From NCBI GenBank assembly GCA_032690845.1, contig CM064430.1, positions 8,666,949 through 8,730,948 of the forward strand: a stretch of DNA of 64,000 nt, given 5' to 3'. How positions within the stretch are numbered: the first letter of the stretch is position 1; each line of letters opens with the position of its first letter. The DNA comes from Eleusine coracana subsp. coracana (taxonomy: Eukaryota > Streptophyta > Magnoliopsida > Poales > Poaceae). Below the pieces are notes generated by a model. The model was not told the origin of the DNA. It made no database searches and saw only the letters and a list, made by a program, of their open reading frames with translations. Shown here piece after piece: positions 34,901-46,812 of the stretch. A program made the translations under genes and the position numbers.

Positions 34901-37492
34901 AGTTTTAGTAATATGTTATGCATTTGTTCGTGTTATATTATGTTATTTTTCTTCTTACCCAGTATGCCTTTCTTTCCTTCAAGCCATCTTGGACCGCCAA
35001 AGAGACGCCCTGCAGGTGATGAAGATGATAGAGCTAAAGATCCTAAGCCTGAGGTATGATATGATATAGGACGTGAACTTACAGCGGTAAAACATATTGG
35101 TTAGGTACTTACCAGGTTTATCTCACAGGACTCTGTTTACTATCACCCTACCTTAAATCCATCTGGAGCACCACCACCTGGCAAACCTCCCATGTACAAA
35201 TCGTCTATAGGTATTATATTACTTTCTCATGTCAACTTGTAAATGTTTTTTTATTTTCTTCTTAATTTTCAGTGTCAGTAAACTACTAACTTTCTAAGAT
35301 TCATTCCTTGGTTGACATGCAGGGCCAAGAATCCCACTGCCATCCTCATCCAGTGCTGGGGCATCATCTTCCATGTCAGAGTTTGAAGCAGGCCCATCCA
35401 CCCTGCCACCCCCTCCACCGCCACCACCATTGCCAGCCACTTCAGAACCCCTCGATCCATCAGCACCTACATCTTTACCCCCACTCCCTCCCCCGCCCCC
35501 GCCCCCACCTAAGCCTGCCACTGATGCAACAGCACCAAGCTTACCTCCACCACCACCACCTCCTCCAGGCCCACCTCCCAGAGAACCTTTGTCGGGTCAA
35601 TTGCTTCCACCGCCTCCACCTCCACCACAGAGGCCTTCTAATGCACAACCGGGGTCTGTTGCAAATGAGCTTATCAAGAAGCAAGACAGTGGAGATGGTG
35701 CAAGCACAACAAACTCTAATCAGGTGCCTATTTCCTGTCCCTTATATATTCAAATAGAGTTTCTCAATAAGACAATGTTCATGTTTACCTTATCTAAGAA
35801 TGGATGTTAAGTCTGCCATAGAAATTCTGTTAGTTAATATATAAAATTTATGTTTCTTGTTTAGTGTTTGGATGTTGCCCTTTGTGACTTGGTCTAATAG
35901 AATATTATTTTGCAGTCTTTGGCTGTCCTGCCTCCACCACCCCCACCACCTGGGTTGCCGCCAAAATCAAATGACTTGGAGGCTACTGATAATTCTAATG
36001 ACGCTCCTGGATTTAATGAAAATGCTACTGCAAGGGTCTTACCGCCTCCACCGCCTCCGCCGCAACCATCAAATTTGCCACCTTTGCCTCCAAGGCCTTT
36101 AACAATGCCTCCGATGCAACATGATATGATAGCTTCTGGGGTTATGAGATTTCCACCGCCTCCACCTCCACCAGACTCAAGGCCGCCAAATATGGCTCCC
36201 GGTGTTGCCAGGCCCCCTCCACCTCCACCCCCCGGACTTCCCCCGGCTCAAATGCCGATGCCACCATACGGTGGTCCGCCACCAATGGTCCTGCCTCCAT
36301 ATTTTCCAGGACCCCCTTTTCAACCAGATGAGTTTGCTGCCTTCGCTCCAAGGCCTCAACCTCAGCAGCCATCATATGTGAAGTCAGCTGCGCCAACAGT
36401 TGTGAAGAGGCCATTAGCACAACACACTCCTGAGCTGACTGCTATGGTATGTTTACTTCATGGCTATTAACTGTTGCTACAGTTTGTTTGACTGTAGCAT
36501 AAATATCTAGCTCAGTGCAAAATTACGAGAGTGGAAGACATTGCATGATCTCTATACCAAGTATACTCTGTCTATTAGGCGCCCCACACATTTTCACAGT
36601 TTGAAACTTTGTAATTCTTGCCGGCAATGTCTATCAATGCCATTGGATTCACTTTTAAAAGTTCTCCACATGGTTCTGATTTTGTAGGTAGTTATACTGT
36701 TAGTTAGATTAAGGCCCCAAGTAAAACAGAGCTTTGTAATGGTTAATTAAGCATTTGCTTTATCTTTACAAAGTATCAGAAAAGTATAGAGACAACACGG
36801 GCATGAGACTATATTGCAGCCCAAATAACAATAAAAAGATATGTGCTATAATTGGATACCAATCCCCTTAATTTAGATACTGTTATTTTACAAACATTTT
36901 ATTTGTGAGCAATAGTCCATAATTCCCTTACACCACTTGTTCACCAGTCACTATCTTTTCAGGGCCATTAATTTCTTTTAAAAAATGTTGCTAATCATCA
37001 TATAAGTGCTTATGGCCATTTCTCCTTGTTATAGTTTACACTTAGTTATCCAATATTCACAGCAGTTTAAGTCAGATATCTTAATTTCTTGTCTTATCAT
37101 GTATTGCATTATGGCTTTTTCTATTTGAATATTGGGCAATAGGTTGAGTTAGAATTATTTTTCTTTCTAGCTGTTGTTAAAGACTTATATTCATTTAGAG
37201 TGTTACAGGTTCCTGCATCAGTTCAAGTCTTCTAGGTTGCCACTTAGCCCATAAACTAAATGAAGTTTTGTTGCAGGTTCCTGCATCAGTTCGAGTCAAG
37301 AGAGAATCTGCTCTACCGAAACCAAAACCAAAGGCCCAGCAGTCATCAGCACCATCAATTTCGAAGCATTCAGTGACCCTCATAAAATCTGAGGCCCAGC
37401 CTTCTTCATCAGTACCTAAGCCACAAAGTATTGACGATTCCTACATGGCGTTCTTGGAAGATATGAAACAACTAGGTGCTCTTGATGAGTAG
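28974..37492 (+). CDS. ELF5: ELF5-like / WW-domain-binding protein 11 homologue, nine exons
   Basis: Nuclear proline-rich protein. In Arabidopsis ELF5 delays flowering through FLC; animal WBP11 is a spliceosome-associated factor. Exons: 28974-29054, 33293-33386, 33995-34080, 34848-34897, 34984-35053, 35129-35210, 35323-35723, 35916-36446, 37277-37492. All have GT-AG introns and the lengths add to 1611 bases, 536 residues. N terminus MKTTKGGKVMNPTDAFRK and the Lys/Arg-rich Wbp11 domain (about 1-90, with KKERKKVREVGILKKDP and a coiled, basic ARKHKKRQLEDTY) are highly conserved. HLGPPKRR follows near 105. Residues about 160-440 are runs of proline (many of 6-9 P), expected to bind WW domains and profilin-like partners. 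The end, DDSYMAFLEDMKQLGALDE, is the conserved C-terminal motif. Intron 1 carries a 3.3-kb LINE in sense orientation and intron 3 a MITE, yet the coding frame is intact. Confidence 0.95.
29725..33032 (+). mobile_element. RTE-type LINE in ELF5 intron 1, nearly full length
   Basis: A 3308-bp non-LTR retrotransposon flanked by a perfect 16-bp target duplication TAATTGTACTACACAT (29709-29724 and 33033-33048). It ends in short TTG repeats instead of poly-A, as RTE elements do. One reading frame runs from about 29772 to 32813. It encodes an apurinic endonuclease (SWNVGSLTGK, QETKWKG, GGDLNGHVG) and a reverse transcriptase (catalytic FADDVVLV). Two in-frame TAG codons interrupt it: 30498-30500 between endonuclease and RT, and 32604-32606 before the last 69 codons, where the family has Trp. 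No frameshifts were seen, so the copy is young but inactive as it stands. Confidence 0.93.
29739..29936 (+). repeat. 66-bp tandem repeats at the LINE 5' end (three units)
   Basis: Units begin CTTAG at 29739, 29805 and 29871, exactly 66 bases apart, each holding the phrase GGGCAAGGG or GAGCAAGGGTC. In the LINE frame they encode a 22-residue repeat (LSDALHR..., LSDASYR..., LSGALHL...). They could be promoter-like monomers or a protein repeat before the endonuclease. Confidence 0.8.
34203..34411. mobile_element. Tourist-like MITE in ELF5 intron 3
   Basis: GGGGCTGTTTGGC and, inverted, GGGGCTGTTTAGC form the ends, with TTA on both sides (34200-34202 and 34412-34414). 209 bp, relatively GC-rich, noncoding. 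It lies well away from the splice sites of the intron. Confidence 0.8.
37206..37292 (+). repeat. Duplicated 3' splice-site/exon start in ELF5 intron 8
   Basis: CAGGTTCCTGCATCAGTTC occurs at 37206-37224 and again at 37274-37292, where it is the acceptor and first codons of exon 9. The upstream copy, 68 bases earlier, has its own acceptor AG but leads after eight codons to TAG, so its use would truncate the protein. The true exon start is the second, as it continues in the conserved frame. Confidence 0.8.
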
Positions 37493-38930
37493 CAGCCAGA
37501 TTTAGATGTCTGTTTGCACTTAGCAGTCTGCTGTCATGAACCTGGGCAGGACCGCAGGAGTTTACTTTTCCTGTAAAGGTGCTGAGAAATTGTTTCATAT
37601 TGTCCCCGTTGGTAAAAACATGTATTACATTCTATTTTAAGTGAAAAAATAGGAAGATGATTATTGCCGATCTTTTGAATTCTATGTTGCCGTGCAGCAT
37701 CACTATACCAAAGCCAAAACTTAGCATTTGACCGATTGGTTGGCTCTAGCAACGATGCTTTGCCAGGCATTTCTCAATGATTTCCCTTGCAGATATTCAG
37801 ATAATGCAAATCGTGAGGAGCACTACTGGTGCGTCCTATGTTTTCAGCTATTTGCATTGAAAAGCTGGTCTGATACGCATAAATTTTTTAGATAAGTCAC
37901 AGCTGTTGAGAAAATATAAATAAATCATTATATGTGTGAGTGCCAATGTCAGTCTTGTTCTGTCGGGCGAAATGATGTGGATAAATGTAGTATATACATT
38001 GAATTTACAAATGTTTATGTGGATTCTCCGTGTTGTTTCCTGTACCTGTGGAAGTCTCACCATCTTTGTTCATGCGTCGCACTATGATGCTTCCTTGATT
38101 CATGCTTGATACTATTACAGCTACCTAATCATGTTTCTGGGCTTCACGTCTTACAGTCCTTACGATCTTCTTGGTTTAGTTTGTCCGGTCGTCATTTAAA
38201 ATGTTTTTGTCTCCTCACCGTTAACACGTGTATACGCCTTCTTTGCAAAAAAAAAAATGTATATGCCTGTTTGCCACTATTCACAGACCGTACAAGCAAA
38301 ATAATTAAATAATTAAATAAAAGTTATCCGGTCCAGCTTGGCCACAACTCAAATGAGCTAAACTCGCTGTCTCGCTGACAGAATAACCATGACATTCCAT
38401 ACTTCAAGATCACTTGTGAGTTTGTGACAACATAAACTAAAAATCGGAATGAGCAAGAAGATCTGTAACCTTAGTGCGGCTTAAGTAAGCTCGGTGAGTT
38501 ACACACGTGAACACTACTAATTTCCCTGTCCAGACCTAAGCCAGCATTGTATTCTTGCTCTTTATCAAATAAATGTGTTGCCGTCTGAAGCGCGAAATAA
38601 TATTTTTTATCAATAAAAGGTGGCGCAGATAGTTTTGGGTCGTTGAAATGTTTTTTGGACTGCATAAATAATGTTAAGTTACTTTCAACTGAAGTTGCAG
38701 CCAAATTTTTATCATGGAAATAGATGTGCGTCTAGTCGGTTGGCTTGCAGCACGCATCAGAGAAGTGAACTGAAGATAGATCCCTGATTGCTCATATTAC
38801 TCACGTTTTGTACAAACAGTGAACATTATTTGGTCAACGAGGAGCAACCGAAAATATTCCTCAGTTCATTAACTTTATACAACAAGGGATCAAGGAGACA
38901 GCTCATGTTATTATATTTAGAGGTACCTTC
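37493..38930. other. 3' UTR of the ELF5-like gene and intergenic DNA
   Basis: The first few hundred bases after the stop at 37492 should be the ELF5 3' UTR; AATAAA-like signals are present but I cannot choose among them. No further gene is supported. A minus frame at 38704-38471 has no recognised family. Confidence 0.45.
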
Positions 38931-39908
38931 TGTTAGAATTATATGGGCTTGACCCATTAATATTCACAATAATTTTTAGAAAATCTCAAAGGCCCATTCA
39001 TGAGTGGTGGGAGTGCAAAGGTTTAGTCCCACATTGCTAGTGGAGGTGGAGGGAGTCCAACTTATAAGGTTGGTTGCTCTAGCATCTCTTGCAAGTGTGT
39101 GGATGGGAGGAAGGAAGAACACACGCGCGCGCTCACTCGCCTCGCCGGGCGGGGCGTGGGCGCGGCCGCGCATCACCTGCGTGAATGGTCCGTCGAAATT
39201 CGGTCCCTTGCCTTGCGGGGGCGTGGCTTTTTTTTGCACTTTCTTTTTGTTGTGTATTACATATATTTAATTATGAAAACCGACGTATTAATATGGTAAC
39301 CGACTCGATTACGGGACGCCCAACCCTAGCGGTTCCTCCCTATAAATACGTACGGGTACCGCCGCAAATCAGATCATGCAATCACCTAGGGTTTTGCCTC
39401 TCGCTACTGTTACGCCGCCAAGTCTTCTCCATCCCGATTGTTGGCGTGCACTGGCAAACGGGAGAGCAGGTCTCCGGAACCGTCGTCCTCTGCGATCCTG
39501 CACCAGGAGAGGGCGAATAAGGTTTTTGGGAAGCGCTCTGCGCGACTGCTCGATCGCTTCCTCGTCTTCATCAAGTTCGTCGCCACAGCTCGTCTTCCTT
39601 GTCGTCAAGTCGGTCTCAGCCGCCGTCGCCAACAACATGACGGCGCTACACGTCATCGTCGCCTTCTCTACCCAGTCCAGAAGGAAACGTACGTACTCTC
39701 ATCTCAAACAATGTCTTCCATACTAGCTTTTGTAGTCTGCTTGTCTATGATGGATGTTGCTAGTATGGTAGATGCTGTGCTTTTGTCTGGTTTTATAGAC
39801 CTGTCTAGATCTTACGTAGACTTGTCTAGTTCATTATACAATCTGTTAATCATACTTACGATTTATGTCTGGATTAATATAAAACTAAAAGTGCTAATTT
39901 TTCCAACA
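38931..39908 (+). mobile_element. 5' LTR of a Ty1/copia retrotransposon
   Basis: 978 bp, beginning TGTTAGAATTATATGGGCTT and ending TTTTTCCAACA. Preceded by CCTTC (38926-38930), which recurs after the 3' LTR. It contains CCCTATAAATACGT at about 39340, a probable TATA box for element transcription, preceded by GC-rich DNA. Confidence 0.95.
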
Positions 39909-39941
39909 ATCCAAAAACCTTATTGTAGGCACTTTAGTTTT

Positions 39942-42900
39942 ATGGCTGGATTTGTCGATGCACTGAGGCCAGAGAAATTCACTAGCGTGCACTTCAAAAG
40001 ATGGCAAGTGAAAGTCACTCTGTGGCTTACTGCCATGAATGTATTCTGGGTGTCCACTGGCAAACCTGAAGGCGATCTCACTGCAGATCAGGAAAAGGCC
40101 TACAGTGAAGCCAACACAATATTCTTGGGCGATGTTATTGGAGTTTTGGTAGATCGTCTTTAGGACGTCTACATCCATCATACAGTCGCTAAGGATATGT
40201 GGGACGCTCTGATCGCTGACTATGGTGGTTCAGATGCTGGCGCTAAACTGTATATCATTAAGCAGTACCATGATTTTAAGATGGTAGATGGCAAATCTGT
40301 CGTCACACAGGCTCATGAGATACAGTGCATAGTGAAGGAACTCGAATTGCTTAAGATCGTCGTACCTGAGAAGTTTGTGGCTAGGGGCATTATTGCCAAA
40401 TTGCCTCCTACTTGGAGAGATTTTGCCACTACTCTTAAACACAAGAGGACGAACATATCTGTCTTAGATTTGATCGCGTCTCTTGATGTTGAGGAGAAAG
40501 CTCGTGAGAAGGATGGACGTTCTAAAGTTAACGAGGGAAACACTATAGCCAATACGGTGCATCAACCACAACAGTCTCATGGCAGTGGTGGTAAGGGTAA
40601 GGGCAAGAACAATAAGCCTAAACATACCACTACCTTCAAGAAGAAGAACAAGGAGAAGGGAGCATGCTTTGTTTGCGGTTCTAATGAGCATTGGGCAAAG
40701 AAGTGTCCAGAACGCAAAGGAAGGAAGCCTCCATAGCAGAAGTCTGCAAACATGGTGACCAGTGCTGGAGAAAATAGTGGGTATGGTAATTTATCATATG
40801 TTTTTTCTGTATTTCAATCTACTTGTTGGTGGCTTGATACTGGTGCTAATGTTCATGTTTGTGCTGATGCCTCTTTGTTTACTTCTTATCAGGTCGCCCG
40901 GGATTCCTCCGTCCTAATGGGGAATGGGTCACATGCTTATGTTCATGGTGTTGGCACTGTCGAGCTGAAGTTCACTTCGGGGAAGATTGTCCAACTGAAG
41001 AACGTACAACATGTCCCTTCTATCAAGAAGAATCTCGTTAGTGACTCCCTTTTGTGTAGGGATGGTTTTAAGGTAGTGCTAGAGTCGAATAAAATTGTCG
41101 TATCTAAGAGTGGACAATTTATTGGTAAAGGCTATGAGTGCGGAGGCTTGTTCCGCTTTTTCCTTTCTGATTATTGCAATAAGTCTATGAACTATATTTG
41201 TGATGGTGTTAATGTGAGTGATGCTAGTGTTTGGCATTCACGTTTATGTCATCTAAATTTTGGTTCTATGTCTCGACTGTACAGTTTGAATTTAATTCCG
41301 AATTTTTCCGTTGTCAAAGGTTCTAAGTGCTCAAGTTATGTGCAATCTAAACAACCTCGAAAGCCTCACAAGGCTGCAGAGGATAGACACTTGGCACCAC
41401 TAGAACTTATACATTCAGATCTTTGTGAAATGAATGGTATATTGACTGAGGGTGGAAAAAGATATTTTATGACTTTGATTGATGATGCGACTAGATATTG
41501 CTATGTTTATTTGTTAAAAACGAAAGATGAGGCTCTAAACTACTTTAAAATTTATAAGGCTGAAGTTGAAACTCAACTAGAGAAAAAAATCAAAAGAATT
41601 AGGTCCGATCGTGGTGGCGAGTATTTCTTAAATGAGTTTGACTTATTCTGTGTGGAACATGGTTTGATACATGAGAGGACGCCTCCCTATTCGCCCCAAT
41701 CAAACAGGGTTGCCGAAAGAAAGAATCGCACCTTGACTGACTTGGTTAATTCCATGTTAGACACGGCTAGATTATCTAAGGCATGATGGGGGGAGGCTTT
41801 ATTGACATCATGTCATGTCCTAAATAGAGTTCCCATGAAGAATAAGGAGAAGACTCCATATGAGGAATGGATTGGTAGAAAGCCATCGCTCTCTTATTTA
41901 CGCACATGGGGTTGTTTGGCTAAAGTTAACGTGCCAATTAACAAGAAGCGTAAGTTGGGACCTAAAACTGTGGATTGTATCTTTCTTGGATATGCTCATT
42001 ATAGCATTGCCTATAGATTTTTAGTGTTTAAATCAGAGGTGCCTGATGTTCATGTTAATTCATTAATGGAGTCTCGTGATGTTACTTTCTTTGAGAACAT
42101 ATTTCCTATGAAAGATTTACATAGCATGTCTAGATTATCTTCTGATGTGATTGCTGAAACTACTCCTGAACCTAGTGCATTTTCTGATCATGCTGAACAA
42201 ACACTTGAACCAATCCATGAGGAGATTGATAGTGAAGCTCCTAGGAGGAGCAAGAGATAAAGGACTACAAAGTCTTTTGGTGATGATTTCACTGTTTATC
42301 TTATGGATGACACTCCTAGAATCATTTCAGAGGCATATACATCTCCTGATGCAGATGATTGGAAAGAAGTTGTTCATAGTGAGATGGACTCTATTCTTTC
42401 TAATAGAACTTGGAAAGTTGTCGACAGACCATATGGTTGCAAATCTGTGGGTTGTAAATGGGTGTTCAAGAAAAAGCTTAAGCCTAATGGTACTATTGAC
42501 AAGTATAAGGCTCGGCTTGTGGCTAAGGGTTATACTCAGAAAGAAGGCGAAGACTTCTTTGACACTTATTCACCTGTTGCTAGATTGACCACTATTCGTG
42601 TATTACTTGCTCTGGCTGCGTCATATAGTCTTATCGTTCATCAGATGGACGTTAAGACAGTTTTCCTTAATGGAGAGTTGGATGAGGAAATCTATATGGA
42701 TCAGCCAGATGGATTTGTAATAAAGGGTCAAGAAGACAAGGTGTGTAAGTTGGTGAAGTCTTTGTATGGTCTGAAACAAGCTCCTAAGCAGTGGCATAAA
42801 AAATTTGATTCAACACTTCTATCAGCAGGCTTTTCAGTCAATGAGGCTGATAAATGTGTGTACTACCACCATGGTGGGGGTCAGGGAGTTATACTATGCT

Positions 42901-43865
42901 TGTATGTTGATGACATACTCATCTTTGGAAGAAATCTTGACGTGATCAATGAGGTCAAGACTTTTCTGTGCCAAAATTTTGATATGAAGGATCTGGGTGA
43001 GGCTGATGTTATCTTGAACATCAAGCTAATCAAAGGAGAGAATGGGATTACTCTTACACAATCTCATTATGTTGAGAAGCTCTTGAACCGTTTTGGTTAC
43101 AAGGATAGCAAGTCTTCTCCAACACCTTATGATCCCAGCTTGATTCTTCGAAAGAATAAGAGAATTGGCAGAGATCAATTAAGATATTCTCAGATAATTG
43201 GATCACTTATGTACTTAGCTAGTGCTACTAGGCCTGACATCTCGTTTACTGTGAGCAAACTAAGCCGGTTTACTTCTTGTCCGGGAGATGATCATTGGCG
43301 TGCGCTTGAGCGGGTAATGCACTATTTAGTTGGTACTATGGATTATGGAATTCATTATTCTGGATATCCAGCAGTACTAGAGGGTTATAGTGATTCTAAT
43401 TGGATATCTGATACTGATGAGCTGTATGCCACGAGTGGATATGCATTTACTCTTGGTGGTGCTGCTGTTTCATGGAAATCATGCAAACAGACCATCTTAA
43501 CGAGGTCTACCATGGAAGCAGAGCTTACCGCACTAGATACAGCTACAGTTGAGGCCGATTGGCTACGTGAGCTCTTGATGGACTTACCTATTGTCGAGAA
43601 ACCTGTGCCGGCAATCCTCATGAATTATGACAATCAAACTGTGATAGTCAAAGTGAACAATTCTAAGGACAATATGAAGTCATCAAGACATATTAAGAGA
43701 CGTCTGAAGTCTGTCAGAAAAATGAGAAACTCCGGAGTCATATCAGTAGAATATATTTCAACTGGTGAGAACCTGGCAGATCAATTCACCAAGGGGCTGT
43801 CACGTAATGTGATAGACAGTGCATCGAAGGAGATAGGTATGAGACCCATATGTGCTATTCCATAA
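39942..43865 (+). pseudogene. Copia gag-pol polyprotein with four in-frame stops
   Basis: A single frame of about 1307 codons, all in one phase. Order: Gag with zinc knuckle CFVCGSNEHWAKKC; aspartic protease with WLDTGANVHVC; integrase with an HHCC region and DDE core (IHSDLCEMN, RSDRGGEY); reverse transcriptase with LYVDDILIFG; RNase H with TRSTMEAELTAL. This gene order is that of Ty1/copia. Stops interrupt it at 40161 (TAG), 40734 (TAG), 41784 (TGA) and 42258 (TAA). Each lies where the family has Gln or Trp, so each is explained by one C-to-T or G-to-A change. The integrase zinc finger also shows CSSY in place of CxxC, again a G-to-A change. No frameshift was seen. The element cannot make its full polyprotein. 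Confidence 0.93.
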
Positions 43866-44392
43866 TGGTAACCCAACCTATGTGATCGGAGATCCCGTGA
43901 AGTAGGACCTGGAAAGAACAAGCTATTGGTTAGCATGAGAGTAACCTTTTATGACCCACTCGAGAAGCGATGCATTACTCTCGATATCTGTATGACAGGA
44001 TGGTTGTTGTCTTAATGTATTCAGTTGGCTTTAAATAGCAAAGATGTTGTCCTATAGAACATTCTTGAATGAATATACCTATATGAGTCCGATTGTTGTA
44101 AGGTTGTAATCTGTGACATTTGGGTGATCTCTATTAAGCTCATGAAAGACCAAAAGAGTATGACTTATATGCTCCACCCGCGGAGAAGCCTACTGGAGGT
44201 CTAGTATCAGTTATGACAGTAAGTGAAACTTGTTTGCACAAAACTTGCAATTCAAGGTGTAGTCTATTGTTCAAGTTGTGAATGAGTGTAGCTTATTATT
44301 CTAGGTGAAAGTTCAACTTAACAGTCTCCACTGAAAACACTGGTATATTAAACAACAGTGGGGTGAGGCAAAGTCTAGTTGGAACTTTGAGA

Positions 44393-44405
44393 TCTGGTGG
44401 GGGAT
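44393..44405 (+). other. Polypurine tract before the 3' LTR
   Basis: TCTGGTGGGGGAT directly precedes the 3' LTR. Its purine core GGTGGGGGA is the expected primer site for plus-strand DNA synthesis. The 540 bases between the polyprotein stop and this tract are noncoding. Confidence 0.75.
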
Positions 44406-45411
44406 TGTTAGAATTATATGGGCTTGGCCCATTAATATTCACAATAATTCCTAGAAAATCTCAAAGGCCCATTCATGAGTGGTTTGAGTGCAAAGATTTA
44501 GTCCCACATTGCTAGCGGAGGTGGAGGGAGTCCAACTTATAAGGTTGGTTGCTCTAGCATCTCTTGCAAGTGTGTGGATGGGAGGAAGGAAGAACACACG
44601 CGCGCGCTCGCTCGCCTCGCCTCGCCTCGTCGGGCGGGACGTGGCGTGGGCGTGGGCGATGGGCGCGGCCGCGCATCACCTACGTGAATGGTCCGCCGAA
44701 ATTCGGTCCCTTGCCTTGCGGGGGCGCGGCTTCCTTTTGCACTTTCTTTTTGCTGCGTATTCTATATATTTAATTATGAAAACCGACGTATTAATATGGT
44801 AACCGACTCGGTTGCGGGACGCTCAACCCTAGCGGTTCCTCCCTATAAATACGTACGGGTACCGCCGTAAATGAGATCATGCAATCACCTAGGGTTTTGC
44901 CTCTCGCTACTGTTGCGCCGCCAAGTCTTCTCCATCCCGATTGTCGACGTGCACCGGCGAACGGGAGAGCAGGTCTCCGGAACCGTCGTTCTCTGCGATC
45001 CTGCATCGGGAGAGGGCGAATAAGGTTTTTGGAAAGCGCTCTGCGCGACTGCTCGATCGCTTCCTCGTCTTCATCAAGTTCGTCGCCACGGCTCGTCTTC
45101 CTTGTCGTCAAGTCGGTCTCAGCCGTCGTCGCCAACAACGTGACGGTGCTGCACGTCGTCGCCGCCTTCTCTACCCAGTCCAGAAGAAAACATACGTACT
45201 CTTATCTCAAACTATATATTCCATACTAGCTTTCGTAGTCTGCTTGTCTATAATGAATGTTGCTAGTATGGTAGATGTTGTGCTTTTGTCTGGCTTTATA
45301 GACATGTCTAGATCTTACGTAGACTTGTCTAGTTCATTATACAATCTGTTAATCATACTTATGATTTATGTCTGAATTAATATAAAACTAAAAATACTAA
45401 TTTTTCCAACA
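44406..45411 (+). mobile_element. 3' LTR of the copia retrotransposon
   Basis: 1006 bp, same ends as the 5' LTR, followed by CCTTC (45412-45416), completing the 5-bp target duplication. It is longer than the 5' LTR mainly because of extra CTCGC and GTGGGC units near 44605-44665. By eye the two LTRs differ at a few per cent of positions, so the insertion is moderately young. Confidence 0.95.
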
Positions 45412-45416
45412 CCTTC

Positions 45417-46114
45417 GTATGAATTGACCTAGACAGGTCAACAAGACAATATTCTGTCGCAAAAGTTGCAATTTTTCCCAGCAAGTGGCAAAGTCACATC
45501 GAACAACAGTTTGATGAGAGGCTGAGAGCTCAATAAACATCAAGCAACGGTTACTATACCTGCATTGCAAACCGTATAGTTTGCTTCATTGTTGGAAAAT
45601 CTGTGCAGAAAACATACTAAAGCAGCTCAATTCTAAATTATGTGGCATGCAATAGAATATTTTCAAAACGACGTCATTTCTTCTTGCTTCAGAATTATCT
45701 TATTGTATAATCTACTAGCAAAGTGTCCATGCGTTGCTACAGACTTAAAAAGTAGACTTACTTTTTTCTGTAGACATCTATAAGATTTTTTAACTCTTTT
45801 GTCTCCACTCGATTTTAAAACCTCTATATTATTTATTTATCTGCTCTCGGAAGCTTTTTCTAAGCTTAGATCCATTCTCTCCACTTCCTCTATGTTTTTA
45901 TTACCATGAACGATGCTAGACACAATTCAAGCACAAATTTAATCTCTATACTTTTGTCAGTTTGTTGAATCCACTACAGTTTGATCAATGAACAATTGAG
46001 CATCACTGCTTCGCTTGGGCTTCAAGATGCTATGTAATAATAAGGTCATAAAATCTTTTGCCAATTAATCTAATGTTATTTAAATATGATTTTGATGTAT
46101 GGCCATATGTATGG
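45417..46114. other. Intergenic DNA, possible Helitron end
   Basis: No gene seen. TCTACTAGCAAAGTGTCCAT at about 45712 matches the phrase near 4533 and may be a Helitron-type 5' terminus, without an identified 3' end. Confidence 0.3.
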
Positions 46115-46116
46115 TA

Positions 46117-46330
46117 CTCTATCCGTTTAATATTATATGACATTCTAGCCTTCTCAAGTTTTCTCAAATTATAAGACACCCTCGCTTCCCAATGCACATT
46201 TCTCTCTTCTCAATATATCTCTATCTCTATTTCTTTCCTTCATGTTTTCTGTGCACTCACCTTTTTCACCTCTTCTTAATTCTGGTGGCTGGAGCCAAAA
46301 CGTCATATAATATTGAACGGATGGAGGAAC
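46117..46330. mobile_element. Stowaway-like MITE, 214 bp
   Basis: CTCTATCCGTTTAATATTAT and its mirror at the right (ATAATATTGAACGGATGGAG) are long inverted ends. TA stands on both sides (46115-46116 and 46331-46332), the Stowaway target. No coding capacity. Confidence 0.75.
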
Positions 46331-46812
46331 TATCAGTTTAAATTTACAAGTTGTAAATTTCAACATATATTGTTTCATGCTAATATGGAATGAACATATA
46401 ATTTTTATATTGCCTTATGACACGTGTTAAATACCTTCGATAATGCAATATGGTACCGGTGTTAGCTAACACCTCGCAAAATTCAAGGCACGCTAGCACA
46501 TAGTAGAAAGCTAGCAATGACACATTTGCGAGGTGGACTGGCGGGTTGCGAGGAACTTGTGCGCGGACATGGAGCAGGCTAGTGGCATCATGTTTAGGTT
46601 TGTGTTTTGTTTTTGCTACAGACTCCATATAGAATTTGAGACCCCGACAAATTGGGCACTAGAATTTGAAAATTCTTATAGTAAAAAATATGAAAACAGG
46701 TAATATTCCGGCAGCACCAAAGACTATTCGCAGATTCATATTTGTCCTTTTAGAAGAAAAATAAAAACATGACACAGGCTAACTAATCTTGTACATCATC
46801 CTAGTCGTGCAG

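Noticed and set aside
35308..35757. Frame rich in His, Leu and Pro overlapping ELF5 exon 7
   Set aside because: Out-of-frame reading of the poly-proline codons of ELF5.
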